Of a stretch of DNA of 39,892 nucleotides, positions 25,573-33,237 are shown piece by piece (the first letter of the stretch is position 1; the number at the start of each line of letters is the position of its first letter). Made by a program: the position numbers and the translations under genes. Below the pieces are notes generated by a model. That model saw only the letters and a program-made list of their open reading frames with translations. It did not search any database and was not told where the DNA came from. This DNA is from an uncultured Eubacteriales bacterium (GTDB lineage Bacteria > Bacillota > Clostridia > Oscillospirales > Acutalibacteraceae), in the NCBI GenBank assembly GCA_934643185.1, contig CAKUBN010000018.1, positions 1 through 39,892 on the forward strand. The letters run 5' to 3'.

Positions 25573-26154
25573 TTACGTATAGGTTTTCAGGATATTTTCC
25601 GCAACATCCTTTTTCGATGTGCGCATATCCATCGCCTGTTTTTCAATATAGCGGTGCGCCTGCTGCTCGCTCATGCGCAGGTATTCCACAAGGATACACT
25701 TTGCACGCGCCACAATGCGCACTTCTTCCATTTTGGTTCTGAGCTTCTGGTTTTCCCGGTCAAAGCGCTGCCAGCGGTTCTGCGTGGCGATGAGCAGGTG
25801 AAGCGCCTGATAAAACAGCGGGCGCGAAAGCGGCTTTTGCACCGTCAATATGCCAAACGGCTCCATTTTGTCGTTCACCTGATCGAAAAGCTCCGCTTTT
25901 GCAATGACCATGACACCGGAAACGAATTTTTCTGTGATATACTCTGCCAGCTCGTGCCCGAATTCATCCGGGAGCGGTGTGTTGATAACCACAAGGTCGT
26001 AGCTGCGCCGCAAAAGCAGCCGCCGGGCGTCTCCGCCGCTGAGCGCCGTTGTCATGGGCGCAAACTCGCACGGGGAAAGCAGCTCTGTGATATACGCCGC
26101 ACCTTTTTGCGTGCCGGACACGATGAGGACGCTGTGCTGAATGATCGCATTCAT
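25573..26154 (-). CDS. ANTAR-domain antitermination regulator with pseudo-receiver
   Basis: A 193-residue protein with a CheY-like N-terminal domain (1-115), a coiled-coil linker (125-145) and a C-terminal ANTAR RNA-binding three-helix domain (ARAKCILVEYLRMSEQQAHRYIEKQAMDMR, divided by my spacing at about 147-180). ANTAR proteins bind paired hairpins in leader RNAs and prevent terminator formation. The receiver looks inactive: the acidic pocket reads VLIVSGTQKG instead of VDD, and the phosphoacceptor position is Asn (VVINTPLPDE). It should therefore be controlled by partner binding, as in AmiR. It starts 18 bases after the GS-like gene, so the two are co-transcribed. Nitrogen-gene leaders in this window are its likely targets. 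Confidence 0.9.
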   Translation of the reverse strand: MNAIIQHSVLIVSGTQKGAAYITELLSPCEFAPMTTALSGGDARRLLLRRSYDLVVINTPLPDEFGHELAEYITEKFVSGVMVIAKAELFDQVNDKMEPFGILTVQKPLSRPLFYQALHLLIATQNRWQRFDRENQKLRTKMEEVRIVARAKCILVEYLRMSEQQAHRYIEKQAMDMRTSKKDVAENILKTYT

Positions 26155-26172
26155 GCCCTGTGCCCCCTTGTT

Positions 26173-27369
26173 TTACACATCTGCGGGCCCGTTGCCGAAC
26201 GTGCGGATATACGTCTTTACGAAATACTCCGGGAACACGTTGCGGACAAAGCTGCTCTTTGCGAAAATTTGCAGCGCTTCTTCGGCAGACTTCGGCAGCT
26301 TGCCGCAGGTCTCGCGCGCAAGGTCCGGCTTTGGCAGCTTCGTCTTTTTGAGGTAGCCGTCAAGCCCCGCATAAATGAGCGCAGCATACGCAAGGTACGG
26401 ATTCGCAGTGGAATCGGGTGAGCGCACCTCTATTGTGCTGCTGCCTTCCTTTTTATACGCAAAGCACCAGCGGCTCTTCTCCGACCAAGAGATGAACTCC
26501 GGCGCACCGAACGCACCGAGGCGTTTATAGGAATCCGCCGTGGGGTTCAAAATGGCGGTAATTTCTGCAGCGTGCTCCAGAATACCTGCAAGGAAATACT
26601 CGGAACAGTCGCCCATCTGCATGCGCGGCGTTAGCGTGATGTGGAAGCCGTTGCCGTCCTTACCCGGAATGGGGTTCGGCGCAAACGACGCCGTAAGGCC
26701 GTTTCTCGACGCCATGGTCTTCACAACAGACTTATACGTAATGACATCGTCTGCGGACTGAATGGCAGAGCTGTGCTGAAAATCGATGATGTTCTGCCCC
26801 GGGCCGCCGCTGTGGTGCGAGCTTTCCGGCGTGACACCCATATCCTCGAGCGTCAGGCAGATCTCGCGGCGTACATCCTCGCCCTTATCCTCCGGCGCGG
26901 CATCCATAAAGCCCGCATTGTCAAAGGGGATAGCCGTTGCATTGCCGTTTTCATCGTTCTTGAAAAGGTAGAATTCGTTTCTTGCCCCAAATTCAAATAT
27001 TATACCATGAAGTTTTGCAATGTCAACCGCTTTTTTCAGGATGCCGCGGCAGTCGATGTCGAAGCCGGTGCCGTCCGAACGGCGAATGTCGCAGAAAAAG
27101 CGCACGACGCGCCCGTGTGCGGGCCGCCACGGCAGAAGCGACATGGTGGAGGTATCCGGCACCAAAAAGAGCTCGCTGTCCGCCTCTTTTTCAAAGCCCA
27201 TGATGCGCGAAGCATCAATGGGAATGCCGCCCTCGAACGCAGAAGCCAAAAGGCTCGGCTGAATGGCGATGATCTTCTGTCTGCCGAAAATATCGCAGAA
27301 CGCCATTTTGATGAACTTAACGTCGTTATCTGTGATAAACTCTGTGACCTCGGACTCCGTATACTGCAT
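26173..27369 (-). CDS. Divergent glutamine synthetase-like protein
   Basis: A 398-residue protein with the overall type I glutamine synthetase fold: a short N-terminal beta-grasp domain and a catalytic domain (GARNEFYLF, ALIYAGLDGYLKK, NPTADSYKRLGAFGAPEF, STIEVRSPDSTANPYLAYAAL). It is shorter than usual (about 440-470). Against E. coli GlnA, metal ligand Glu129 is Arg130, Glu212 is Ser187 (SHHSGG instead of HHEV) and Glu220 is Ile194, while Glu131, His269, Glu357 and Arg359 equivalents remain. It may therefore lack normal activity, use another amine, or act as a sensor. ATG 27369 follows AAAGGAAGGG. It has its own promoter and is paired with the ANTAR gene. Confidence 0.85.
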   Translation of the reverse strand: MQYTESEVTEFITDNDVKFIKMAFCDIFGRQKIIAIQPSLLASAFEGGIPIDASRIMGFEKEADSELFLVPDTSTMSLLPWRPAHGRVVRFFCDIRRSDGTGFDIDCRGILKKAVDIAKLHGIIFEFGARNEFYLFKNDENGNATAIPFDNAGFMDAAPEDKGEDVRREICLTLEDMGVTPESSHHSGGPGQNIIDFQHSSAIQSADDVITYKSVVKTMASRNGLTASFAPNPIPGKDGNGFHITLTPRMQMGDCSEYFLAGILEHAAEITAILNPTADSYKRLGAFGAPEFISWSEKSRWCFAYKKEGSSTIEVRSPDSTANPYLAYAALIYAGLDGYLKKTKLPKPDLARETCGKLPKSAEEALQIFAKSSFVRNVFPEYFVKTYIRTFGNGPADV

Positions 27370-27389
27370 GCCGAACCCTTCCTTTCTTT

Positions 27390-27451
27390 GTTTAAAAGCG
27401 CGTTTCAAACATACAAATACGCGTGAAATCCGGTGTTGCCGTCTTTCACGC
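27390..27451 (-). promoter_or_regulatory. Two stem-loops in the 5' leader of the GS-like gene
   Basis: GCGTGAAA with TTTCACGC (27421-27428, 27444-27451; inner CGG/CCG stem) and GTTTGAAA with TTTTAAAC (27390-27397, 27403-27410) lie 10 bases apart, the second just before the ribosome-binding site. Paired leader hairpins are the general form of ANTAR targets, but the loops do not show the expected six-base A1/G4 pattern. Confidence 0.4.
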
Positions 27452-27525
27452 TGTACCTGTTCTTCTTTTCTGCCGCATTTTGAGATATTCTGCCAAAATA
27501 CAGCGTATGCTGACCGCTTTTGAAT

Positions 27526-27555
27526 ATTATAACACAAGATCGGTGTATTTTGCAA
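27526..27555 (-). promoter_or_regulatory. Promoter for the GS-like gene and ANTAR regulator
   Basis: On the minus strand TTGCAA and a perfect TATAAT are 18 bases apart, giving a leader of roughly 150 bases before ATG 27369. Confidence 0.6.
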
Positions 27556-27647
27556 TAAGACAGAACGCACAATGTTTATCGCCAGAATACACCGTCGATT
27601 TATGCAAGAAAAGAAACCTTAATTTGCAGAGAATTACAGGGGCAAAA

Positions 27648-28301
27648 TCAGTTCGTCACATAGAGCTGCTTATACGGATTCTGTGTGTTCGGGCGCAGCA
27701 CGTAGTATTCGTCGCGCAGAAGACTTTCGGCATCTGCACCGAACTTTTTTGCGTAATTTTGAACGAGCGGCGCCGCAATCTGCATGTCTTCTTCGGTCGC
27801 CTTATGCGCCACAACCTGCTCCGGCAAATCTTTCGGCAGGTGCGCGGTGCGCAGATAAATGCGTCCGCCGTGCATGCCCGTTCCGCAGAAATTGCCGACC
27901 GGCTGGCGATCTTCACTGCCGATGCCGAGCACAACGATGATGCCGCCCGCCTGATATTCGCCGAGGAAGCTGCCTGTTCTGCCGCCGATGACGAGCACGG
28001 GTACTTTCTCTTTATACTCCTTCATGTGGATACCTGCGCGGTAACCGGCATCGCCCTGCACGTAAATGGCACCGCCGCGCATGGCGTATCCTGCCGCGTC
28101 GCCCGTGCTGCCGTGAATGGTGATCTCGCCCGCGTTCATCGTGTCGCCGGTCGCGTCCTGTGCGCTGCAATTTACAATAATATTTGCGCCGTCCAGATAC
28201 GCGCCGAGCGCGTTGCCCGGCACTTCGTTCAATATAATCGTACCCTCACTTTGCCCTGCGCCGATATAGCGCTGGCCGAGTGCATATGTTTTCTGTTCCA
28301 T
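27648..28301 (-). CDS. Glutamate synthase GXGXG subunit (archaeal-type third piece)
   Basis: A 217-residue right-handed beta-helix protein corresponding to the C-terminal domain of the large glutamate synthase subunit. The repeated G-x-x-G pattern (MNAGEITIHGSTGDAAGYAM, RGGAIYVQGDAGYRAGIHM, GGRTGSFLGEYQAGGIIVVLG, CGTGMHGGRIYLR) is diagnostic. In the fused enzyme this domain is structural, lying against the FMN domain and the ammonia tunnel. GGGGGAG precedes the ATG, 11 bases after the flavoprotein gene. It is the last gene of the five-gene glutamate synthase unit. Confidence 0.93.
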   Translation of the reverse strand: MEQKTYALGQRYIGAGQSEGTIILNEVPGNALGAYLDGANIIVNCSAQDATGDTMNAGEITIHGSTGDAAGYAMRGGAIYVQGDAGYRAGIHMKEYKEKVPVLVIGGRTGSFLGEYQAGGIIVVLGIGSEDRQPVGNFCGTGMHGGRIYLRTAHLPKDLPEQVVAHKATEEDMQIAAPLVQNYAKKFGADAESLLRDEYYVLRPNTQNPYKQLYVTN

Positions 28302-28312
28302 GTTTCTCCCCC

Positions 28313-29545
28313 TTACTGCTGCTTTGAGAGCAGGTCGCGGCGCGTACGGGCCGTGAATGCCATGAGCTGCGGCTTTTCGCAGATCAGCTTAAAATCGATT
28401 GAGCTTAACGGCGTGCGATTACGGATAAGCGCCGTGTAGATGCCGGCACGCGCCACGTCGCCAATCAGGATATAGCCCTTTAAAACATCATCTTTATAGA
28501 AAAGAATCTTGTAGTTTTCGCCGTCACGGTGGACGTAGGTCTCGCCGTCATACGTGCCTGCGGTGATGATGTGCAGCCCCATGAAGCCGATGGCATTCAT
28601 CGGGATCGCCCGGTCAAAGCTCGCTTTGCCGCCCGCCATGTTGATGCCGGCGGTATTGCCCTGCATATAGGCGTTCGGCAACAGCGCCAGCACGCGGTTG
28701 ACGCCGGCGGAAATATCGAAGCTCTCCGCGCAGTCGCCTGCAGCATAGACATCGGGCAGTGTTGTTTTGCCGGTATCATCCGCCGCAATGCCGCGGCGCA
28801 CCTCGCCGCCTGCATCTTTGACGAGCGAAGTATTCGGGCGCACGCCGACCGCAATGACGAGCACGTCAAAATCGACCGTAAGACCGCTTTTGAGTTTGGC
28901 GGTCGTGCCCGCAAACTTTGCGGCGGTATCGCCGAGGTGGAACTCGATGCCCTGCTTTTCAAGAAAATCCTTGACGATAGCGGAGCCGGTCTCATCGAGG
29001 ATGCTCGGCAGCACGCGGTCGGCAAGGTCGACGACCGTGATGGATTTCACGCGCTCCTTGATGCCCTCTGCGCACTTTAAACCGATGAGGCCCGCGCCGA
29101 TAATCAAAACACGGCTGTCTTTTGTAAGGACGCTTTCAAGCGCGTGTGCGTCATCGAGCGACATGAACGTGAACTTTTCGGGAACGGTATCAAGCCCTTC
29201 CATGGGCGGTACGAACGGCGTGGAGCCTGTTGCGACAAGGAGCTTTTCATAGGGTATCTCTTCCCCGCTTTTTAACGTTACGGTTTTCTTTTCCGGGTCG
29301 AGCTTTGTGACGGTCTCACCGAGCTTTGCGGTGACGTGATTTTCTTCGTAAAAGCTGTCCGGGCGGTATTTCATGCGCTCCTCATCCGTTTTGCCCTGCA
29401 ATAAATAGGAAATGAGCGGGCGCGCGTAGGTGTGGTGGTTTTCGGAAGCAATCAGCACGATCTCTCCGTCTTTATCTTTACTGCGGATGCCTTCCACACA
29501 GCCGATGGCCGCAGTGGAGTTGCCGATGATTACATATTTTGCCAT
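28313..29545 (-). CDS. FAD-dependent pyridine-nucleotide oxidoreductase subunit
   Basis: A 410-residue flavoprotein with two Rossmann motifs: FAD binding at the N-terminus (YVIIGNSTAAIGCVEGIRS) and NAD(P)H binding near 150 (VLIIGAGLIGLKCAEGI), plus LPDVYAAGDCAE near the C-terminal third. It resembles the NirB/rubredoxin-reductase flavoprotein group, not classical GltD. Placed between the Fe-S subunit and the GXGXG subunit, it probably feeds electrons from NAD(P)H through the ferredoxin-like protein to the FMN subunit of glutamate synthase. Start supported by AAAGGGA. It has no Cys-pair redox disulphide of the lipoamide-dehydrogenase type. Confidence 0.88.
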   Translation of the reverse strand: MAKYVIIGNSTAAIGCVEGIRSKDKDGEIVLIASENHHTYARPLISYLLQGKTDEERMKYRPDSFYEENHVTAKLGETVTKLDPEKKTVTLKSGEEIPYEKLLVATGSTPFVPPMEGLDTVPEKFTFMSLDDAHALESVLTKDSRVLIIGAGLIGLKCAEGIKERVKSITVVDLADRVLPSILDETGSAIVKDFLEKQGIEFHLGDTAAKFAGTTAKLKSGLTVDFDVLVIAVGVRPNTSLVKDAGGEVRRGIAADDTGKTTLPDVYAAGDCAESFDISAGVNRVLALLPNAYMQGNTAGINMAGGKASFDRAIPMNAIGFMGLHIITAGTYDGETYVHRDGENYKILFYKDDVLKGYILIGDVARAGIYTALIRNRTPLSSIDFKLICEKPQLMAFTARTRRDLLSKQQ

Positions 29546-29550
29546 GGTGC

Positions 29551-29982
29551 TCAGTCCCTTTCCTCAAAGATGATGGCTTTGTTCGGACAGCCCTGCACAC
29601 AGGCGGGCTTGCCGCCGGCGTTTTCGATGCACAGCTCGCACTTCTGCATGACGCCGGATTCCGAGGGCATCAGCGCGCCGTAGGGACATACCAGCACGCA
29701 GGTGTGGCAGCCGACGCACTTATTCTGGTCGATACAGACCACGCCGTCCTTTTGGGAAAGTGCGCCCGCAATGCAGCTTTTCACGCACAGCGGGTCTGTG
29801 CAGTGGCGGCAGGAAACCGCAAAGCTGACCTGATTGTCCCCCTCAATGCGGATGCGGGGGTGAATGGTTCTGTCCTTCAGCGCCTTGATCATGCTGGATT
29901 TTCCGGAGTTTGCAAAGGCGCAGTAATATTCGCAAAGATGGCAGCCGAGGCACCATTTTTCATCAACATATACTCTTTTCAT
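29551..29982 (-). CDS. 4Fe-4S ferredoxin-like electron-transfer subunit
   Basis: A 143-residue iron-sulfur protein of the HycB/DmsB type with four cysteine groups: WCLGCHLCEYYC, CRHCTDPLCVKSC, KCVGCHTCVLVCPYGAL and KCELC...CVQGCP. This predicts up to four [4Fe-4S] clusters. It lies six bases before the flavoprotein gene and 20 after the FMN subunit, so it should link flavoprotein and glutamate synthase core. GAAAAGGGAG precedes the ATG. Confidence 0.92.
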   Translation of the reverse strand: MKRVYVDEKWCLGCHLCEYYCAFANSGKSSMIKALKDRTIHPRIRIEGDNQVSFAVSCRHCTDPLCVKSCIAGALSQKDGVVCIDQNKCVGCHTCVLVCPYGALMPSESGVMQKCELCIENAGGKPACVQGCPNKAIIFEERD

Positions 29983-30002
29983 GGTTACGCTCCCTTTTCT
30001 GC

Positions 30003-31508
30003 TTATTCGCCCGCGTGCTTGATGCCGAGAATCTGAAGCTCTTTTTCGTTCAGACCCACGCCGCGCAGCATAAGGCGGTTGCCGCGCAGCGCCTCGATGG
30101 AATTGATGCCCATGCCGCCCATCATTTCCTTAATCTCGTGCTCCCACGCGGTGACAAGATTCACAAGGCGCTTATAGCCGATATCCGGGTTGAGGCGCTT
30201 CACAAGGTCGGGGCGCTGGGTTGCGATGCCCCAGTTGCACTTGCCGGTCTGACAGCTTCTGCACAGATGGCAGCCGAGCGCCAAAAGTGCCGCCGTGCCG
30301 ATGTAGCACGCATCTGCACCGAGCGCGATGGCCTTGACAACATCGGCGCTGGAGCGAATGGAGCCGCCAACGACGAGCGAAACCTTGTTGCGGATGCCCT
30401 CATCGCGCAGGCGCTGATCGACCGCCGCCAGAGCAAGCTCAATCGGGATGCCGACGTTATCGCGGATGCGCGTAGGCGCTGCGCCCGTGCCGCCGCGGAA
30501 ACCGTCGATGGCGATGATGTCCGCGCCGCTGCGTGCAATGCCGGACGCAATGGCTGCAACGTTGTGCACCGCCGCAATCTTGACGATGACGGGCTTTTTG
30601 TAGTTTGAGGCTTCTTTTAAGGAGAAAACGAGCTGACGCAGGTCTTCAATGGAGTAAATATCGTGATGCGGTGCGGGCGAAATGGCGTCCGAGCCCTCCG
30701 GGATCATACGCGTGCGGGAAACGTCGCCGACAATTTTTGCACCCGGCAGATGGCCACCGATGCCCGGCTTTGCGCCCTGCCCCATTTTGATCTCGATGGC
30801 GGCGCCGGCGCTGAGGTAATCCTTATGCACGCCGAAGCGGCCGGACGCGACCTGCACGATGGTATTTGCGCCGTACTTGTAGAAATCCTGATGCAGACCG
30901 CCCTCGCCGGTGTTGTAGTAGATGCCGAGCGCTTCTGCGGCGCGGGCAAGGCTTTCGTGCGCATTGTAGCTGATGGAGCCGTAGGACATGGCAGAGAACA
31001 TGATCGGCACGGAAAGCTCAAGCTGCGGGGTGATATTCGTCTTAATCTTACCGTTCTCGTCGCGCTCGATTTTAGACGGCTTCTGACCTAAAAACGTCTT
31101 CGTTTCCATCGGCTCACGGAGCGGGTCGATGGACGGGTTCGTGACCTGCGACGCGTTGATGAGGATTTTATCCCAGTAGACCGGCAGGGGCTTCGGGTTG
31201 CCCATGGAAGACAGCAGCACACCGCCGCTGCTCGCCTGACGGTAGACCTCCATGATGGTCTCGCCGGACCAGTTGGCATTTTCCTTAAAGGTGTGGTCGG
31301 TCTTGACGATCTTCAAAGCGCGCGTGGGACAGATGGAAACGCAGCGGTGGCAGTTCACACAGCGGCTTTCGTCGGAGATCATCATTTTCAGCTCATCGTC
31401 GTAAGCATGTACTTCGTTGGAGCACTGTCGTTCACAGGCACGGCAGGCAATGCAGCGCGCGGGGTTGCGGACGACCTCGTACTGCGGATATAAAAAATCG
31501 ATAGCCAT
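30003..31508 (-). CDS. Glutamate synthase FMN/ferredoxin subunit (archaeal-type GltB2)
   Basis: A 501-residue catalytic subunit that makes glutamate from 2-oxoglutarate and ammonia. An N-terminal two-cluster ferredoxin domain (CIACRACERQC, CVNCHRCVSICP, residues 15-60) precedes the FMN-binding TIM barrel (FSAMSYGSISYNAHESLARAA; GAKPGIGGHLPGAKI; IAIDGFRGGTGAAPTRIRDN; VVGGSIRSSADVVKAIALGAD). The cluster ligands CHLCRSCQTGKCNWGIATQ near 415 match the [3Fe-4S] site. The domain plan is that of split archaeal/clostridial glutamate synthases. GAGG precedes the ATG, 35 bases after the glutaminase subunit gene. Confidence 0.94.
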   Translation of the reverse strand: MAIDFLYPQYEVVRNPARCIACRACERQCSNEVHAYDDELKMMISDESRCVNCHRCVSICPTRALKIVKTDHTFKENANWSGETIMEVYRQASSGGVLLSSMGNPKPLPVYWDKILINASQVTNPSIDPLREPMETKTFLGQKPSKIERDENGKIKTNITPQLELSVPIMFSAMSYGSISYNAHESLARAAEALGIYYNTGEGGLHQDFYKYGANTIVQVASGRFGVHKDYLSAGAAIEIKMGQGAKPGIGGHLPGAKIVGDVSRTRMIPEGSDAISPAPHHDIYSIEDLRQLVFSLKEASNYKKPVIVKIAAVHNVAAIASGIARSGADIIAIDGFRGGTGAAPTRIRDNVGIPIELALAAVDQRLRDEGIRNKVSLVVGGSIRSSADVVKAIALGADACYIGTAALLALGCHLCRSCQTGKCNWGIATQRPDLVKRLNPDIGYKRLVNLVTAWEHEIKEMMGGMGINSIEALRGNRLMLRGVGLNEKELQILGIKHAGE

Positions 31509-31543
31509 TTATAGTAACCTCATTTCTCAGAGAACACAAACTC

Positions 31544-32644
31544 TTACTTTTTGTCCAGCGTGAAGATGACAGGCTCGCCGCCTGCGGGTGCCCAGACCTT
31601 ATCGAGCGTGGGCTGAATGACGCGGATGGCGGATTCTTCACTGGCGATGTAGACCATATCGCCCTTTTCGCCGACGACCATAGAACGCAGCTTTAAGCGG
31701 TCGTTGAGTGCCATAAGGCCACCCGTAAAGCCGACCAGAATGGAGAACGGACCGGTGACGAGCAGGCCGGAATACACATTGCGCAAATACGTCAGACGCG
31801 CGCGCTCCTCCGGGTCTTTGTTCTGAATGGTCGTCCAGAACGGTGCCGCGATGACGTTTGCGACCTCTTGCAGGGTGAGGCCCTGACGGCGTACAAGATA
31901 ATCGAAAATATAGGTGATGACCTCGGTATCGGTCAAAAGGTTGCAGTTGTAGCCGTACATCTCAATGCAGCGGCGGTTCGCATCGTAGGACGAGATTTCG
32001 CCGTTATGGACAACGGAAAGGTCGAGCAGCGCAAACGGGTGCGCACCGCCCCACCAGCCGGGGGTATTCGTCGGGTAGCGGCCGTGCGCCGTCCAACAGT
32101 AGCCGGCGTATTCATCAAGACGATAGAACCGGCCGACATTCTCCGGGTAGCCGACGGCCTTAAACACGCCCATGTTTTTGCCGCTGGAGAAAATATACGC
32201 GCCATCGATAAAGGTATTGACGCGGTTGACGCAGCGGGCGGTGAACTCGTCTTCATCGAGCTGGCTTTCCGCAAGCTTTGTGTGCAGCGGTGTGACGAAG
32301 TACCGCCAGATAAGCGGCTCGTCCGTGATCTGCGGAATCTTGCGGATCGGAATTTTGGAAAGGTTCACGACGTCGAAATGCTCGTTGATGAACTTCTCAC
32401 ATTCCTCTTTTGCTTTTACATTATTATAGAAAACGTGGAACGCATACTGTTCCGCATATTCCGGGTAAATGCCGTAGCCGGCGAAGCCGCCGCCAAGGCC
32501 GTTTGAACGGTCGTGCATGATCTCAATGGAGCGGATGATATCGGAGCCGTCCAGCCGCTTTCCGCTGCGGGAAAAAACGGAGGATACGGCGCACCCCGAA
32601 GGAATTCGGAAATCGCCCGCTGTGCTTTTGCCTTCTCTAAGCAT
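31544..32644 (-). CDS. Glutamate synthase class II glutaminase subunit (archaeal-type GltB1)
   Basis: A 366-residue N-terminal-nucleophile amidotransferase that releases ammonia from glutamine for the FMN subunit. Signature stretches are TAHGRYPTNTPGWWGGAHPF, SVVHNGEISSYDANRR and LLTDTEVITYIFDYLV. The nucleophile should be Cys18 (PSGCAVSSVFSRSG), so a 17-residue propeptide must be removed; many relatives start directly Met-Cys. ATG 32644 follows GAAGGGAG by eight bases; the 28-codon-longer in-frame start has no site and would begin inside the leader. First gene of the five-gene unit, preceded by a consensus promoter and structured leader. Confidence 0.92.
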   Translation of the reverse strand: MLREGKSTAGDFRIPSGCAVSSVFSRSGKRLDGSDIIRSIEIMHDRSNGLGGGFAGYGIYPEYAEQYAFHVFYNNVKAKEECEKFINEHFDVVNLSKIPIRKIPQITDEPLIWRYFVTPLHTKLAESQLDEDEFTARCVNRVNTFIDGAYIFSSGKNMGVFKAVGYPENVGRFYRLDEYAGYCWTAHGRYPTNTPGWWGGAHPFALLDLSVVHNGEISSYDANRRCIEMYGYNCNLLTDTEVITYIFDYLVRRQGLTLQEVANVIAAPFWTTIQNKDPEERARLTYLRNVYSGLLVTGPFSILVGFTGGLMALNDRLKLRSMVVGEKGDMVYIASEESAIRVIQPTLDKVWAPAGGEPVIFTLDKK

Positions 32645-32713
32645 GAAGACTGCTCCCTTCTGAAAACAAATAAGATATACGTCTTTTTCCCGGCTTTTCC
32701 GAAAAAAAGAGAA

Positions 32714-32818
32714 AGTCTGACCATACATGCTGCGTGCAATGCACGCGCGCCGTTCCCCCGGCGCAATCTAAAAGCCCCACATTCGGCAGCTTTTAGATGC
32801 AACATGTATGATCAGACT
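32714..32818 (-). ncRNA. Predicted structured leader RNA of the glutamate synthase operon
   Basis: A 105-base region of the 5' leader folds into four stems by perfect complementarity. P1: 16 bp, AGTCTGATCATACATG (32818-32803) with CATGTATGGTCAGACT (32729-32714), one G-U pair. P2: ATCTAAAAGC/GCTTTTAGAT (32798-32789, 32775-32766). P3: GCGCCG-GGGGAA-CGGCGC (32764-32747). P4: GCGTGC-ATT-GCACGC (32746-32732). This is a four-way junction starting about ten bases after the predicted transcription start. A U-rich tract (TTTCTCTTTTTTT) follows P1, so the structure could act as a conditional terminator. It matches no riboswitch class I can name. Confidence 0.6.
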
Positions 32819-32834
32819 CCATTGTCTGCCTACC

Positions 32835-32863
32835 ATTATATAGCGTCCCTTCTTATATGTCAA
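32835..32863 (-). promoter_or_regulatory. Promoter of the glutamate synthase operon
   Basis: On the minus strand a perfect TTGACA, 17-base spacer and perfect TATAAT. Transcription should start near 32828, leaving a leader of about 185 bases. Confidence 0.85.
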
Positions 32864-33007
32864 GAAAAATTTCGCGATTTTTGAATTTTCAAGTTGTAGC
32901 AATTTCATTTTATGTTCGCTTGACTTTGAAAATTTCATAAAATGAATTTATAAACGCAGGTTTAAATTGTATGTCCTGCAAATCTTCAAATTTTCTCAAA
33001 AAAGGTG

Positions 33008-33036
33008 TTGACAAATGGCCCGAGACGTTGTAAAAT
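33008..33036 (+). promoter_or_regulatory. Promoter of GS III
   Basis: TTGACA (33008-33013), 17 bases, TAAAAT (33031-33036). Transcription should start near 33043, upstream of the leader terminator. Confidence 0.8.
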
Positions 33037-33057
33037 TCATCACATAGCATAGCAAAG

Positions 33058-33096
33058 GCGCTGTGGTTGGTTTATTGCCATCCCCAGCGCTTTTTT
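33058..33096 (+). terminator. Intrinsic-terminator hairpin in the GS III leader
   Basis: GCGCTG (33058-33063) pairs with CAGCGC (33085-33090), extended inward by GG/CC and TGG/CCA around a TTTATTG loop, and is followed by six T. It lies between promoter and start codon, so it acts as an attenuator of the glutamine synthetase gene. Confidence 0.8.
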
Positions 33097-33237
33097 GTTT
33101 GAATGAATTACGAACAGCTGTGCAGCGGTTTCGTAAAGCGAAGCCGCAGGACGAAACGCACGGGAAGATATACAAATTATATCGCAGCGTTCGCCCCTCC
33201 TATTATGCGAATCTTATTGAAGGAAAGAGTGGTTTAC

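Larger units (their letters stand above)
32645..33237. other. Divergent control region between glutamate synthase and GS III
   Basis: This 593-base gap contains no gene. From left to right: the glutamate synthase leader with a predicted four-way junction (32714-32818), its promoter (32835-32863), about 140 bases of AT-rich sequence with short inverted repeats, the GS III promoter (33008-33036), an intrinsic-terminator hairpin (33058-33096), and a further stem GCGGTTTCG-N5-CGAAGCCGC (33127-33149) before the GS III ribosome-binding site. Confidence 0.7.

Noticed and set aside
33103..33237. N-terminal extension of GS III from ATG 33103
   Set aside because: The ATG is only a few bases after the leader terminator, has no ribosome-binding site, and the added residues do not belong to the GS III family; ATG 33238 has a good site.
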